Part shown: one piece after another, positions 16,686-25,091 of the stretch | Layout of the letters: every line of letters starts with the position of its first letter | Position numbering within the stretch: the first letter of the stretch is position 1 | Assembly (NCBI GenBank): GCA_017383445.1 | Contig: JAFNXQ010000084.1 | Location: forward strand, 1-58,472 | Source: Alistipes sp. | GTDB taxonomy: Bacteria > Bacteroidota > Bacteroidia > Bacteroidales > Rikenellaceae | DNA length: 58,472 bases | Reading direction: 5' to 3' | Notes under the pieces: model-generated | Told to the model about the DNA's origin: nothing | Seen by the model: only the letters and a program-made list of their open reading frames with translations | The model's database searches: none | Translations under genes and position numbers: made by a program

Positions 16686-17681
16686 ATGAGAAGAGGAATC
16701 ATTTCTGCCGGCAACTGGTTGTCGGACACGATAAAGTTCATCAGCCACTATCCTGCGGTGGGTAATCTTGTCACTATCGAGAAGATTGACCAGGGCTTTG
16801 GCGGTTGTGCCCATAATGTCTTGGCCGACCTTGCTCGTATGCAGACGGGAATACCATTGTATGCCGGAGGGTGTGTCGGAAAGGATGCTCTGGGCGATGA
16901 GATTTTTTCTACTTGCGAGAAGCTGGGCATCAACGCCGAGGGTATATGCCGCGTGGATGCAGCTACATCCTATACCGATGTTATGGCCGATATGAGCAAT
17001 GGTACGCGTACCTTCTTTCATCATCGCGGAGCAAATGCCGAGTTTGGTCCCGAGCATGTTGAGAAAATTACCGCCGAGGCGAAGATTTTCCACTTGGGCT
17101 ATCTGCTTTTGCTCGACAGAATGGATGCCAAGGATGAGGAGTATGGCGTTGTGGCGGCGAGGGTGCTTGACGGCTTGCAGAAACGAGGCTACAAAACCTC
17201 GGTAGATGTGGTGTCGGAGGAGGGCAACCGCTTCCGCGAGGTTATTCTGCCCTGCCTGCCCTATATGGACTACTTTATCGTGAATGAGGTTGAGGCGGGA
17301 GCCTGCTTTGGCCGTAACCTGCGTGATGCCGAAGGAAATATTCTGCTCGACGAGGTTAAGGCGGCGGCACGCTTCCTTATGGAGAGTGGCGTAGGCGAGG
17401 CTGTGGCTATTCACTTCCCCGAGGGTGGCTATGGTCTGAGGAAGAGTGGCGAGGAGTGCTACGAGCCTTCGTTCCGCGTAGAGCCCAAGGATATTGTGTC
17501 ATCGGTGGGTGCGGGCGATGCCTTCTGTGCTGCTATGCTCTATGCTCTGCACGAGGAGTTGCCACTCAGCAAGTCGCTGCGTGTGGCCAATGCTGCGGCG
17601 AGATTCAACTTGTTCAGTGCCACTTCGACCGACGGTGCTCCAACGATTGCCGAGATTGAGGAATTTTTGTCAAAACAATAA
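16686..17681 (+). CDS. PfkB-family sugar kinase
   Basis: 331-residue ribokinase-fold kinase that would phosphorylate a sugar or sugar phosphate using ATP. The N-terminal substrate-binding glycines (GGCAHNVLADLARM, about 39-52) and the C-terminal PfkB signature SSVGAGDAFCAAML (near 275, with the catalytic Asp in GAGD) are intact. The N-terminus (IISAGNWLSDTI) fits neither ribokinase nor 1-phosphofructokinase exactly, so substrate is unknown. It lies between an aldolase and a D-lyxose isomerase gene (12 and 18 bp gaps), suggesting it phosphorylates the ketose made by the isomerase (inference). Confidence 0.88.
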   Translation: MRRGIISAGNWLSDTIKFISHYPAVGNLVTIEKIDQGFGGCAHNVLADLARMQTGIPLYAGGCVGKDALGDEIFSTCEKLGINAEGICRVDAATSYTDVMADMSNGTRTFFHHRGANAEFGPEHVEKITAEAKIFHLGYLLLLDRMDAKDEEYGVVAARVLDGLQKRGYKTSVDVVSEEGNRFREVILPCLPYMDYFIVNEVEAGACFGRNLRDAEGNILLDEVKAAARFLMESGVGEAVAIHFPEGGYGLRKSGEECYEPSFRVEPKDIVSSVGAGDAFCAAMLYALHEELPLSKSLRVANAAARFNLFSATSTDGAPTIAEIEEFLSKQ

Positions 17682-17699
17682 ACTTAAAACTACGATATT

Positions 17700-18356
17700 A
17701 TGAAAAGAAGTGAAATCAATCGTTACATAAACGAGGCGAAAAAGTTTTTTGCCGAGCATCAGTTCCACCTCCCCGTATGGGTAGATTGGTCGCCTGCCGA
17801 GTGGGCTACAAAGGGTGCGGAGTGCGACGAGATTCGCCGCAACGGTCTTGGTTGGGATGTGACCGACTTTGCAAGTGGCGAGTTCGATAAGGTGGGCCTT
17901 ACTTTGGTTACAATCCGCAACGGAAATGTGAAGTACGACAAGAAGACCTACTGCGAGAAGATTATGTTTGTTCGCGAGAATCAGATTACCCCTACGCACT
18001 TCCATTGGCGTAAGATGGAGGATATTATCCATCGTGGCGGCGGCGTCTTCTGTGTGAAATTGTGGAAGGCTGACGAGAACGAGCAGCCTACCAATGAGCC
18101 TTGCAGCGTGCAGGTAGATGGCGTTACGACTGTCGTTCCTGCGGGCGAGGTGTTGCGTCTCTATCCGGGTCAGAGCATCAGCTTTGAGCCTTATATGTAT
18201 CATCAGTTCTGGTCGGAGAACGGCCCGAGTATGATTGGCGAGGTATCGACCGTGAATGACGATGCCAACGACAACCGTTTCCTGGAGGAGCAGGGTCGCT
18301 ACCCGAGCATCGACGAGGACGAGCCGGCACAGTATCTGCTCTGCAACGAGTATTAA
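17700..18356 (+). CDS. D-lyxose ketol-isomerase
   Basis: 218-residue cupin-fold isomerase of the D-lyxose isomerase family, interconverting D-lyxose and D-xylulose and, in known members, D-mannose and D-fructose. Metal ligands are visible in THFHWRKMEDIIHRGGG (about 101-117: two His and a Glu) and PYMYHQFW (near 163). The N-terminal MKRSEINRYINEAKKFF is typical. Last gene of the operon; a terminator begins 20 bp downstream. No transporter or regulator is linked, so the sugar is probably produced or imported by other systems. Confidence 0.88.
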   Translation: MKRSEINRYINEAKKFFAEHQFHLPVWVDWSPAEWATKGAECDEIRRNGLGWDVTDFASGEFDKVGLTLVTIRNGNVKYDKKTYCEKIMFVRENQITPTHFHWRKMEDIIHRGGGVFCVKLWKADENEQPTNEPCSVQVDGVTTVVPAGEVLRLYPGQSISFEPYMYHQFWSENGPSMIGEVSTVNDDANDNRFLEEQGRYPSIDEDEPAQYLLCNEY

Positions 18357-18375
18357 AATGTAGAAGATTCAATAT

Positions 18376-18414
18376 AAAAATGGGCTGCAATCAGTTTCGA
18401 TGCTGCCCATTTTT
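18376..18414. terminator. Bidirectional terminator
   Basis: A 10 bp stem AAAAATGGGC (18376-18385) with GCCCATTTTT (18405-18414) and a T run, between the isomerase gene (+) and pdxB (-). Confidence 0.8.
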
Positions 18415-18430
18415 TATGTAACGATATACT

Positions 18431-19426
18431 CTAAAAATACTCCTCGCGGTAGTTGTAGTTGTTGCGGAGTGATTCAAAATTATCGGGCGAGTGGCGTAGC
18501 GAGGTGCTCTCGGCACTCAAATCGCAGTAGTCGGCGATAGTCCGGCACATCTCGTTCCAGCCGATTTTCTGTCGGCGGGCGGGTGTAACCTCCGCAGGAT
18601 ACCAACCCTCCAATGGCAGACCGAACTCCTTTGCCAGAGCCTCCACAACCATCGCCGAGGCGTTGGCCTTACCCTGTGCCGAGTAGCCGGCTATGTGGGG
18701 TGTGGCAATGAATGCTTTTGCGAGCAGGTCGCGGCTGATTGCAGGCTCTTGCTCCCAGACATCTATGCAGAGTCGTTGCGGGGCAGAGAGCAGTGCCTCG
18801 GTCGAAGCAACCTCGCCGCGTGAGGCGTTTATGATGGTTGCATCGGGTCGCATAAGCGAGATTAGATGCTTGTCAATTAGATGAAAAGTAGTAGGGTCGA
18901 GAGGTGTGTGGAATGTGATGATATCCGATTGCTTGGCCACCTCCTCCAACGATAGAAAATCGCCACCCTCGCGTTGTTGGCGTGGCGGGTCACAACGCAA
19001 AACACGAAATCCCCACTCGCGGGCATATTGCTCTACAAGCGAGCCTACATTTCCCACGCCCACAATGCCCAATGTCTTATCCTTTGGCTGCCAGCCCTCG
19101 TCGGCCGAGAGCATAGCCAACGCTGCCGCTACCCATTGCAGTACGCCTGCGGCATTGCACCCTGCGGCCGTTACGACCTTGATGTCGTGCCGGCGGCAGT
19201 AGTCGAGGTCTATATGGTCGAAACCTATGGTGGCCGTGGCAATCATTTTTACTTTCGAGCCTTCGAGCAGAGCCTTATCGCAGCGAGTGCGAGTGCGGAT
19301 TATGAGTGCATCGGCATCGGCCACATCTTCGTGAGAAAAACCCTTGCCGGGGCGATAAACAACCTCGGCAAAAGGCTCCAAAATGCCCTTGATGTAGGGT
19401 ATAGCGTTGTCAATTACGACTTTCAT
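18431..19426 (-). CDS. pdxB: Erythronate-4-phosphate dehydrogenase
   Basis: Second step of the DXP-dependent pyridoxal phosphate pathway, oxidising 4-phosphoerythronate. 331 residues. The Rossmann motif GIVGVGNVG (near 119), catalytic Arg in NASRGEV (near 201), Glu in CIDVWEQEP (near 220) and His in TPHIAGYS (near 238) are all present. A C-terminal dimerisation region of DUF3410 type (SAESTSLRHSPDNFESLRNNY) separates PdxB from other D-2-hydroxyacid dehydrogenases. A TATATTTG -7 element at 19459-19452 lies 26 bp upstream without a clear -33 box. Confidence 0.92.
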   Translation of the reverse strand: MKVVIDNAIPYIKGILEPFAEVVYRPGKGFSHEDVADADALIIRTRTRCDKALLEGSKVKMIATATIGFDHIDLDYCRRHDIKVVTAAGCNAAGVLQWVAAALAMLSADEGWQPKDKTLGIVGVGNVGSLVEQYAREWGFRVLRCDPPRQQREGGDFLSLEEVAKQSDIITFHTPLDPTTFHLIDKHLISLMRPDATIINASRGEVASTEALLSAPQRLCIDVWEQEPAISRDLLAKAFIATPHIAGYSAQGKANASAMVVEALAKEFGLPLEGWYPAEVTPARRQKIGWNEMCRTIADYCDLSAESTSLRHSPDNFESLRNNYNYREEYF

Positions 19427-19479
19427 ATCGTTTTTTCTTGATTTTCTGCCTCAAATATAGTGAAAAAATGAATTTTTTG

Positions 19480-19487
19480 TATCTTTG
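19480..19487 (+). promoter_or_regulatory. -7 element of the FKBP operon
   Basis: TATCTTTG, a perfect -7 element; no good TTTG at the expected distance. It would give a leader of about 115 nt that contains a possible 26-codon upstream reading frame (19532-19612). Confidence 0.45.
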
Positions 19488-19608
19488 CACTTTGGTTTAG
19501 TGCCGATTGACAGCCGAAACTTTTTTATATTATGTGGAGGCTTGCGATTTTTTGCCTGAGGGCAGATGCCGCTGGCACACAACCCGATAACCTTTTTTTG
19601 CGACCGAT

Positions 19609-20313
19609 ATGAAGTTGAGATATATTTTTTCTGCGTTATGTGTGGTTTTCGCCGCTACGCTTGTGGCTTGTGGCGGAGGCAGCAAGAATCCCAATAAATC
19701 GCACCTTGAAGATGCGATTGACTCGGTGTCGTATATCGTGGGTATGAATGTCGGTTACAATATCCTTAAAATGGATAGTACGCTGCGTGCTGAAGCTGTT
19801 GTCAAGGGTATAAATGATGTCCTCTCCGGCAAGGAGCTGATGTCGGTTGAGGATGCCCGCAACTACTTCCTCGCCTATATGACCTACGATGTCTATGACC
19901 GTGTGCGAGGCTACGAGGAGCAGTTCCTGACCGATTTGGAGGCTTCGGACAATAAGGTTCAACGCACGCAGAGTGGCCTTGCATACAAGGTGCTGGTACT
20001 TGGCGATATGAATAAGACCGCAACGATTGACCGCGATACGGTGGCTATTACCTATCGTGTAACACGCCTCTCGGGCGAGGAGGTCGATGTTGTGGCCAAT
20101 CGTGAGGATACGGTAAGAACCGTATTGCGTGACTTTATGCCGGGCATGAAGGAGGGTATCAAGCTCATTGGCCAGGGTGGTCAGGTCTTGCTGTGGGTAC
20201 CTTCGGAGCTGGCTTACGGCTCGGAGGGCGACAAGGAGAAGAGCATCAGACCTAACGAGATGCTGCACTACGACATAAACCTTCTGGAGGTAAAGAGCCG
20301 TCGCAGACGATAA
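19609..20313 (+). CDS. FKBP-type peptidyl-prolyl isomerase lipoprotein
   Basis: 234-residue envelope lipoprotein (TLVAC, Cys21). After a short linker comes an FKBP_N-like dimerisation segment (DAIDSVSYIVGMNVGYNI, about 36-53) and a C-terminal FKBP domain (about 130-230) with MPGMKEGIKLIGQGGQVLLWVPSELAYG-type core. Catalyses cis-trans isomerisation of prolyl bonds and assists folding of exported proteins. The FKBP pocket is somewhat divergent (the usual FDSSY segment is replaced by EVDVVANRED), so catalytic activity may be reduced. A second FKBP lipoprotein gene follows 65 bp later. Confidence 0.85.
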   Translation: MKLRYIFSALCVVFAATLVACGGGSKNPNKSHLEDAIDSVSYIVGMNVGYNILKMDSTLRAEAVVKGINDVLSGKELMSVEDARNYFLAYMTYDVYDRVRGYEEQFLTDLEASDNKVQRTQSGLAYKVLVLGDMNKTATIDRDTVAITYRVTRLSGEEVDVVANREDTVRTVLRDFMPGMKEGIKLIGQGGQVLLWVPSELAYGSEGDKEKSIRPNEMLHYDINLLEVKSRRRR

Positions 20314-20378
20314 GGCGATGGGTTTTGGATAGAATTGAGAAGAAAAAAACTTAAAGTTTAACAAACAAATAAAAACAG

Positions 20379-21392
20379 ATGAAAAAATTGATCTATGTTG
20401 CTGTCGTTTTGATGATGGCATCGTGCTGTGGCCAGGGTTCACAGTACATCACCAAGGGTGATAAGTCACAGATGGACTCCCTCTCTTACGCTTTGGGTTA
20501 TTCGGTAGGTTATGGTACAGTATCGAATATGCCTGACGTACGTTTGGATTGGGCAGAGGTTATGAAGGGTGCTCTCAAGGGTCTTGCTGTTCCTATGGAT
20601 GTAGAGGAGGACGAGACTTACAAGGAGATATATGCACAGTTGGAGCAGTTCTTCGTACATGACCGTCAGGATCGTCTGCGTGAGTTGCAGGTTTTGGCAC
20701 AGGCTGAGGATTCAACAGCTGTTTTCAACCCTGCTGATGCAGATGTATTTGAGAATGATGCCGAGCGTAAGTCAATCTCTTATGCTTATGGCTATGACTT
20801 CGGTTACAATGTTCGTACATCACGTATGCCTTTGCAGACTTACTGGATTTCTGAGGGTATCAACGCAGGTATCGGTGAGAATGCCGAGGAGGGTTTCCAG
20901 CAGACACAGAACTATATGCGTCGCTACTATATGGAGATTCTGCCCGTAAAGAACGCCGAGAAGGCTGCTGAGTGGTTGGCAGAGGTAGAGAAGAAGAGTG
21001 GTGTTCAGAAGACCGAGAGTGGTCTTTTGTACCGCATCGACCGTGCCGGTGACGAGAATGCAAAGCCCAAGGCTGAGGATGTAGTTAAGGTTGATTACGA
21101 GGGTAAGCTCTGGGATGGCTTCGTATTTGACTCTTCATACAAGCGTGGCGAGCCTATCGAGTTCCCCTTGAACCGTGTTATCAAGGGCTGGACCGAGGGT
21201 ATGCAGCTGGTAGGCAAGGGTGGCCAGATCACTTTGTGGATTCCTGCAGAGTTGGCTTACGGTCCTCGCGGCGGTGGCAGCATTGGCCCCAACGAGGCTT
21301 TGGAGTTCAAGGTTGAGTTGCACGACATCGTTGTCGAGGAGCCTGTTACAGAGGAGCCCGCCGAGGAGGTTGTTGAGATCGTTGAGGAGTAA
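20379..21392 (+). CDS. FKBP-type peptidyl-prolyl isomerase lipoprotein with duplicated N-terminal domain
   Basis: 337 residues, lipobox MMASC (Cys16). Two FKBP_N-like units are present (DSLSYALGYSVGYG near 33 and KSISYAYGYDFGYN near 132) before a complete FKBP domain (about 222-318) with VKVDYEGKLWDGFVFDSSY, the WTEGMQLV helix and the LAYGPRGGGSIGPNEAL loop. The C-terminal 20 residues are a Glu/Val/Pro-rich acidic tail. Codon use (GGT, GCT, CGT-rich) differs from neighbours and suggests high expression. Likely a Mip/FkpA-like periplasmic or surface foldase. A terminator follows 20 bp downstream. Confidence 0.92.
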   Translation: MKKLIYVAVVLMMASCCGQGSQYITKGDKSQMDSLSYALGYSVGYGTVSNMPDVRLDWAEVMKGALKGLAVPMDVEEDETYKEIYAQLEQFFVHDRQDRLRELQVLAQAEDSTAVFNPADADVFENDAERKSISYAYGYDFGYNVRTSRMPLQTYWISEGINAGIGENAEEGFQQTQNYMRRYYMEILPVKNAEKAAEWLAEVEKKSGVQKTESGLLYRIDRAGDENAKPKAEDVVKVDYEGKLWDGFVFDSSYKRGEPIEFPLNRVIKGWTEGMQLVGKGGQITLWIPAELAYGPRGGGSIGPNEALEFKVELHDIVVEEPVTEEPAEEVVEIVEE

Positions 21393-21411
21393 TTCTCGCG
21401 TAATGATTTAT

Positions 21412-21449
21412 AAAAGTGTCCGATGCCGTGAGGTGTCGGACATTTTTAT
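21412..21449 (+). terminator. Rho-independent terminator of the FKBP operon
   Basis: Stem TGTCCGA (21417-21423) with TCGGACA (21436-21442), extended by a G-T pair and A/T pairs, and followed by a T run. Confidence 0.75.
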
Positions 21450-21471
21450 TTTGTGTTTGTCGCGAATAAAC

Positions 21472-21502
21472 ATTGTTTATTTGTCGGCATTTATTATCTT
21501 TG
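21472..21502 (+). promoter_or_regulatory. Promoter of lnt-folC
   Basis: TATCTTTG (21495-21502) with ATTG (21472-21475) 19 bp upstream; start about 15 nt before the ATG at 21523. Confidence 0.6.
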
Positions 21503-21522
21503 CAAGAGTATAAAAGCTGATT

Positions 21523-23076
21523 ATGTCGAGAAAGATTTTATATATCCTTCTGTCGGTTATGCTGCTCTCTGCGGGATGGCTTGGTATCAGCGGCCTTACT
21601 CTCTTGGTGGCACTCGTTCCTCTGCTCTTTTTGAGTGCCGGTTATTCCGATTCGGCACGCGATTTCTGGCGTATGGCTATGTGGGCAACGCTTACCTTCG
21701 TGTTGTGGAATGCCGCCACTATATGGTGGGTGTGGATAGCCACACCTGCGGGCCCTATCACCGCAACCATATTCTCCACTTTCTGGAATCTTACGGCCTT
21801 TATGCTCTATCACTATGTCTCAAAACGAGCACCGAAAGCCCTGTCATATACTCTGCTCGTGGCTGCGTGGGTGGCTACGGAGTACCTCTACACGAGTGCC
21901 GAGGTGCTGTCGTTCCCGTGGCTGACGCTGGGTAACGGCTTTTCGGGTGATGTGTGGGCTGTGCAGTGGTATGAGTGGACAGGCGTCTTTGGAGGCTCGG
22001 TGTGGGTTGTTGTTGCTAACATCTTGATTTTTGAGGCGTTGCGTGACTCTCGCAAGACGAAGTGGGCGATTGCCGTGGCGGCGGTTGTGCTGCCCGTTGT
22101 GGTGTCGTTGAGCCTCTATGTCGGGCATAAACCTGCGGAGGAGAGTGTCGAGGTGGCGGTTATTCAGCCCAATGTCGATTGCTATAACGAGAAGTTTGCC
22201 GACAATCGCCTCTGGCAGATGGAGAATATGACCGAACTGTTGCGTCAGGTCCCCGTGCAGACAAAGATTGTTGCTCTGCCCGAGACGGCTCTGCCCGAGC
22301 ACTTGCAGGATAACGCCCCTGAGGAGGGTCAGAGTGTTATGACCTTGCAGGCGGAGATGGACTCGCTGGGTATGGATGCCATGCTTATCACGGGTGCTAC
22401 GACGGTGAGATACTATGCTCCGAATGAGCCACATACATCCACAGCACGAGCTATGCGTGGAGGCTATTTCTACGATATCTATAACTCGGCCATTGCCATA
22501 AATGCCGACGATGACAACACCCTGCATCACAAGATGCGTCTTGTCATAGGTGTTGAGGCTATGCCATTCACCAACCTTCTCAACAAGTTTGTCGATTTGG
22601 GTGGCGTTACCGGTCAGCTGGGCCGTAACGACAAGGCCACAGTCTTCCGCAAAGGTGCTGCTGTAGGCCCTGCGATATGCTATGAGGGTCTTTATGGCGA
22701 CTGCTTTACCCGCTTCGTGCGTGAGGGTGCGGAGTTTATGACCGTTCTCTCGAATGACGGCTGGTGGGGTAATACGCCCGGCCATAAGCGATTGTTCGAT
22801 TTCTGCCGTCTGCGTGCCATTGAGTGCCGCCGAGATATTGCCCGCAGTGCCAATACCGGTGTGTCGGGATTTATCAACTCGCGAGGCGATGTTGTCAAGC
22901 GTCTTGATTGGGAGCAGCGGGGCGTGCTGGTATCGGATGTTACGCTTCGTCACGATGTTACACTCTATGTCCGCTATGGCGATTGGGTAGGGCGTATGTC
23001 GCTGCTGCTCACATTCCTCGGCGTGATGTACTATACGGCCTATCGCCAACGCCGTAAAAACCATTTTGTAGATTAA
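21523..23076 (+). CDS. lnt: Apolipoprotein N-acyltransferase
   Basis: Inner-membrane enzyme that adds the third acyl chain to lipoproteins. 517 residues. The N-terminal region has about six hydrophobic helices, ending near residue 205. The periplasmic nitrilase-like domain (about 212-480) carries the catalytic triad: Glu in ALPETALPE (near 263), Lys in HHKMRLV (near 338) and Cys in AICYEG (near 387). A final transmembrane helix lies near 490. The many lipoproteins encoded in this window are its likely substrates. folC begins 12 bp downstream in the same operon. Confidence 0.93.
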   Translation: MSRKILYILLSVMLLSAGWLGISGLTLLVALVPLLFLSAGYSDSARDFWRMAMWATLTFVLWNAATIWWVWIATPAGPITATIFSTFWNLTAFMLYHYVSKRAPKALSYTLLVAAWVATEYLYTSAEVLSFPWLTLGNGFSGDVWAVQWYEWTGVFGGSVWVVVANILIFEALRDSRKTKWAIAVAAVVLPVVVSLSLYVGHKPAEESVEVAVIQPNVDCYNEKFADNRLWQMENMTELLRQVPVQTKIVALPETALPEHLQDNAPEEGQSVMTLQAEMDSLGMDAMLITGATTVRYYAPNEPHTSTARAMRGGYFYDIYNSAIAINADDDNTLHHKMRLVIGVEAMPFTNLLNKFVDLGGVTGQLGRNDKATVFRKGAAVGPAICYEGLYGDCFTRFVREGAEFMTVLSNDGWWGNTPGHKRLFDFCRLRAIECRRDIARSANTGVSGFINSRGDVVKRLDWEQRGVLVSDVTLRHDVTLYVRYGDWVGRMSLLLTFLGVMYYTAYRQRRKNHFVD

Positions 23077-23088
23077 ACCCAAGAAAAT

Positions 23089-24384
23089 ATGAACTACACT
23101 CAAACCATTGACTATCTGTTTAATTCATTGCCCTCGTATCAGAATGTAGGAGCCGATGCCTACAAGCCCGGGCTGGAACGAATAGCCGAATTCTGCCACT
23201 ATTTGGGCAACCCGCAACGCAACTACTACACGATTCACGTTGCCGGCACAAATGGCAAGGGCTCGGTGTCGCATATCCTGGCCTCTGTACTGCACGAGGC
23301 AGGCTACCGCGTGGGTCTTTACACCTCGCCGCACTTGAAGGACTTCCGTGAACGCATCAAGGTTGATGGCGAGATGATTTCCAAGCAACAGGTGGTGAAC
23401 TTTGTTGATTGTAACAGACGGAAGATGGAGGAGTTGGGTCTGTCGTTCTTTGAGATGACGACGGCTATGGCCTTCGACCACTTTGCATACAGCGATGTTG
23501 AGGTTGCTGTCATCGAAACGGGTTTGGGAGGCAGACTCGATGCTACGAATCTCATTGTGCCTCTGTTGAGTGTCATCACAAATATCGGTCTGGACCATAC
23601 CTCACTGCTGGGCGATACAATCGAGCAGATTGCACGCGAGAAGGCCGGTATCATCAAGAAGAGTGTGCCGGTGGTTGTCGGTGAGGCCGATGCGGCGTAC
23701 AATGGCGTTGTTGAGGCTCGTGCCGAGGAGTTGCGTTCGCAGGTGATCTATGCACAAAATGTTTATGAGTGCGTGTCGCAGAGTGCAAAGGAGGAGGGTC
23801 AGACCATCACTTTACGCCGCTTGGAGGATGGATTTATCTATAAGTTTGATATGGATCTGGGTGGCAGCTACCAATATAAAAACCTCATTACGGCTGCTGC
23901 TGCGATTCATTTCCTGCACACCTCATCGCCGCTTACAATCAGTCGCCGAGCCTTCGTTGAGGGTGTGGCTTCGGCTTCGGCGGCGACCTCTTTTGCAGGC
24001 CGTTGGCAGGTTGTGGGCAAACAACCTATCGTGGTGTGCGACACAGGTCATAATGCTCACGGTGTCAGGTTGGTAAGCGAGGACTTGAAGGCTCTGTCGC
24101 AGAGGGTTAATCGTCTTATTTGCGTCATTGGATTCTCGGCTGATAAAGATATCGACGAGATGCTGGCTCTGCTGCCTCGCGATGCCTATTATATCTTTAC
24201 GCAAGCATCGACAGAGAGGGCTGCCAAGGCTGTGGATATCGTGGCGAAGGCTCTCGCTTCGGGTCTTATGGGCGTGGCCGTAGGCTCGGTTGCCGAGGCT
24301 ATGGAGCAGGCTCGCGATATGGCTGCCGAGAATGATGCCATCTTCGTTGGCGGAAGCAATTTTGTTGTTGCCGAGGCGTTGTAG
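23089..24384 (+). CDS. folC: Dihydrofolate synthase / folylpolyglutamate synthase
   Basis: Cytoplasmic Mur-ligase-like enzyme that joins glutamate to dihydropteroate and extends folate polyglutamates with ATP. 431 residues. The P-loop HVAGTNGKGSVSHIL (about 49-63), the GLYTSPHLKDFRERI segment, and the VIETGLGGRLDATN block (near 145) are diagnostic. The C-terminal domain has VVCDTGHNAHG (near 325) and ends VGGSNFVVAEAL. Second gene of the lnt operon, with a terminator 46 bp downstream. Confidence 0.94.
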   Translation: MNYTQTIDYLFNSLPSYQNVGADAYKPGLERIAEFCHYLGNPQRNYYTIHVAGTNGKGSVSHILASVLHEAGYRVGLYTSPHLKDFRERIKVDGEMISKQQVVNFVDCNRRKMEELGLSFFEMTTAMAFDHFAYSDVEVAVIETGLGGRLDATNLIVPLLSVITNIGLDHTSLLGDTIEQIAREKAGIIKKSVPVVVGEADAAYNGVVEARAEELRSQVIYAQNVYECVSQSAKEEGQTITLRRLEDGFIYKFDMDLGGSYQYKNLITAAAAIHFLHTSSPLTISRRAFVEGVASASAATSFAGRWQVVGKQPIVVCDTGHNAHGVRLVSEDLKALSQRVNRLICVIGFSADKDIDEMLALLPRDAYYIFTQASTERAAKAVDIVAKALASGLMGVAVGSVAEAMEQARDMAAENDAIFVGGSNFVVAEAL

Positions 24385-24430
24385 CGGACCCTTTTGCGAA
24401 CCTTGCAAGGGTTTGCAGACAAGATAAAAT

Positions 24431-24467
24431 GAAGAGGCGTAGCACCAGAACGGTGTTACGCCTCTTC
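24431..24467. terminator. Bidirectional terminator
   Basis: A 16 bp stem (24431-24446 with 24452-24467) with one G-T pair and a 5-nt loop, between folC (+) and the DUF3467 gene (-). Confidence 0.8.
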
Positions 24468-24503
24468 TCTATAAATAGGGGTGTGAAATCTCTTGGTTGC
24501 TCT

Positions 24504-24818
24504 CTATGCGTTACCCATCGGACCCATACCGATAATGGGGTCCTCGTTTGAGTGGGCCTTTGGAATCTCAATCTTGCCGATGTTGCTCTCGTAGCGAGTG
24601 ATGTTCTCTTGTAGCGACAGCAGCAGACGTTTTGCATGCTCGGGAGTGAGTATGATGCGGCTCTTTACCTTTGCCTTGTCCAGGCCGGGGAGCATAGTTG
24701 CGAAGTCGATGATAAACTCCGATGTCGAGTGAGATATGATAGCAAGGTTAGAGTAGTGTCCCTGTGCTACGTCACTCGGTAATTCCAAATCAAGCCCGTG
24801 CTTTTTGAATTCTGCCAT
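24504..24818 (-). CDS. DUF3467 domain protein
   Basis: 104 residues, cytoplasmic by appearance. Typical DUF3467 pattern: GHYSNLAIISHSTSEFIIDF (about 21-40), a central MLPGLDKAKVKSRIILTPEH block and a helical LLLSLQENITRYES segment. The C-terminus is Gly/Met-rich. Function unknown; widespread in Bacteroidota. A CAAATATA on the plus strand at 24841-24848 gives a reverse -7 element (TATATTTG) with no clear -33 box. The stretch 24849-25030 upstream shows nothing I can assign. Confidence 0.85.
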   Translation of the reverse strand: MAEFKKHGLDLELPSDVAQGHYSNLAIISHSTSEFIIDFATMLPGLDKAKVKSRIILTPEHAKRLLLSLQENITRYESNIGKIEIPKAHSNEDPIIGMGPMGNA

Positions 24819-25033
24819 AGTAAATCAATTTTGTGACACGCAAATATAGTTGTTGTAAGTCGGTTTAGGGGCGTTGAGGCCTGAAAGTTTTCGATAATTT
24901 ATTAACAATTTGATGCTTTATCTCGCTGAGTTTTAGTCCCTATCGTGCAAGGGTTGAAGTGTGTTGCAAAAGGGCTGAAAATATCTCTGAAAGTAGAACA
25001 TTACGAGATTGATGACACAACAACGTCATAACT

Positions 25034-25065
25034 TTTTAATATTTCATATTAAATTCCTAACTTTG
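25034..25065 (+). promoter_or_regulatory. Promoter of the 25-33 kb gene cluster
   Basis: TAACTTTG (25058-25065) matches the -7 consensus; TTTT (25034-25037) stands at the -33 position with a 20 bp spacer. Leader about 20 nt. Confidence 0.55.
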
Positions 25066-25091
25066 CACTCTGAATCGAAACTTAACACAAG

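Noticed and set aside
15843-17414. Long antisense frame of 523 codons opposite the aldolase and kinase genes
   Set aside because: It mirrors two clear enzymes on the other strand; the absence of stops is a by-product of their codon bias, and its protein is Leu/His/Arg-rich without domains.
21844-23103. Antisense frame of 419 codons opposite lnt
   Set aside because: Shadow of a confidently identified gene; no family resemblance.
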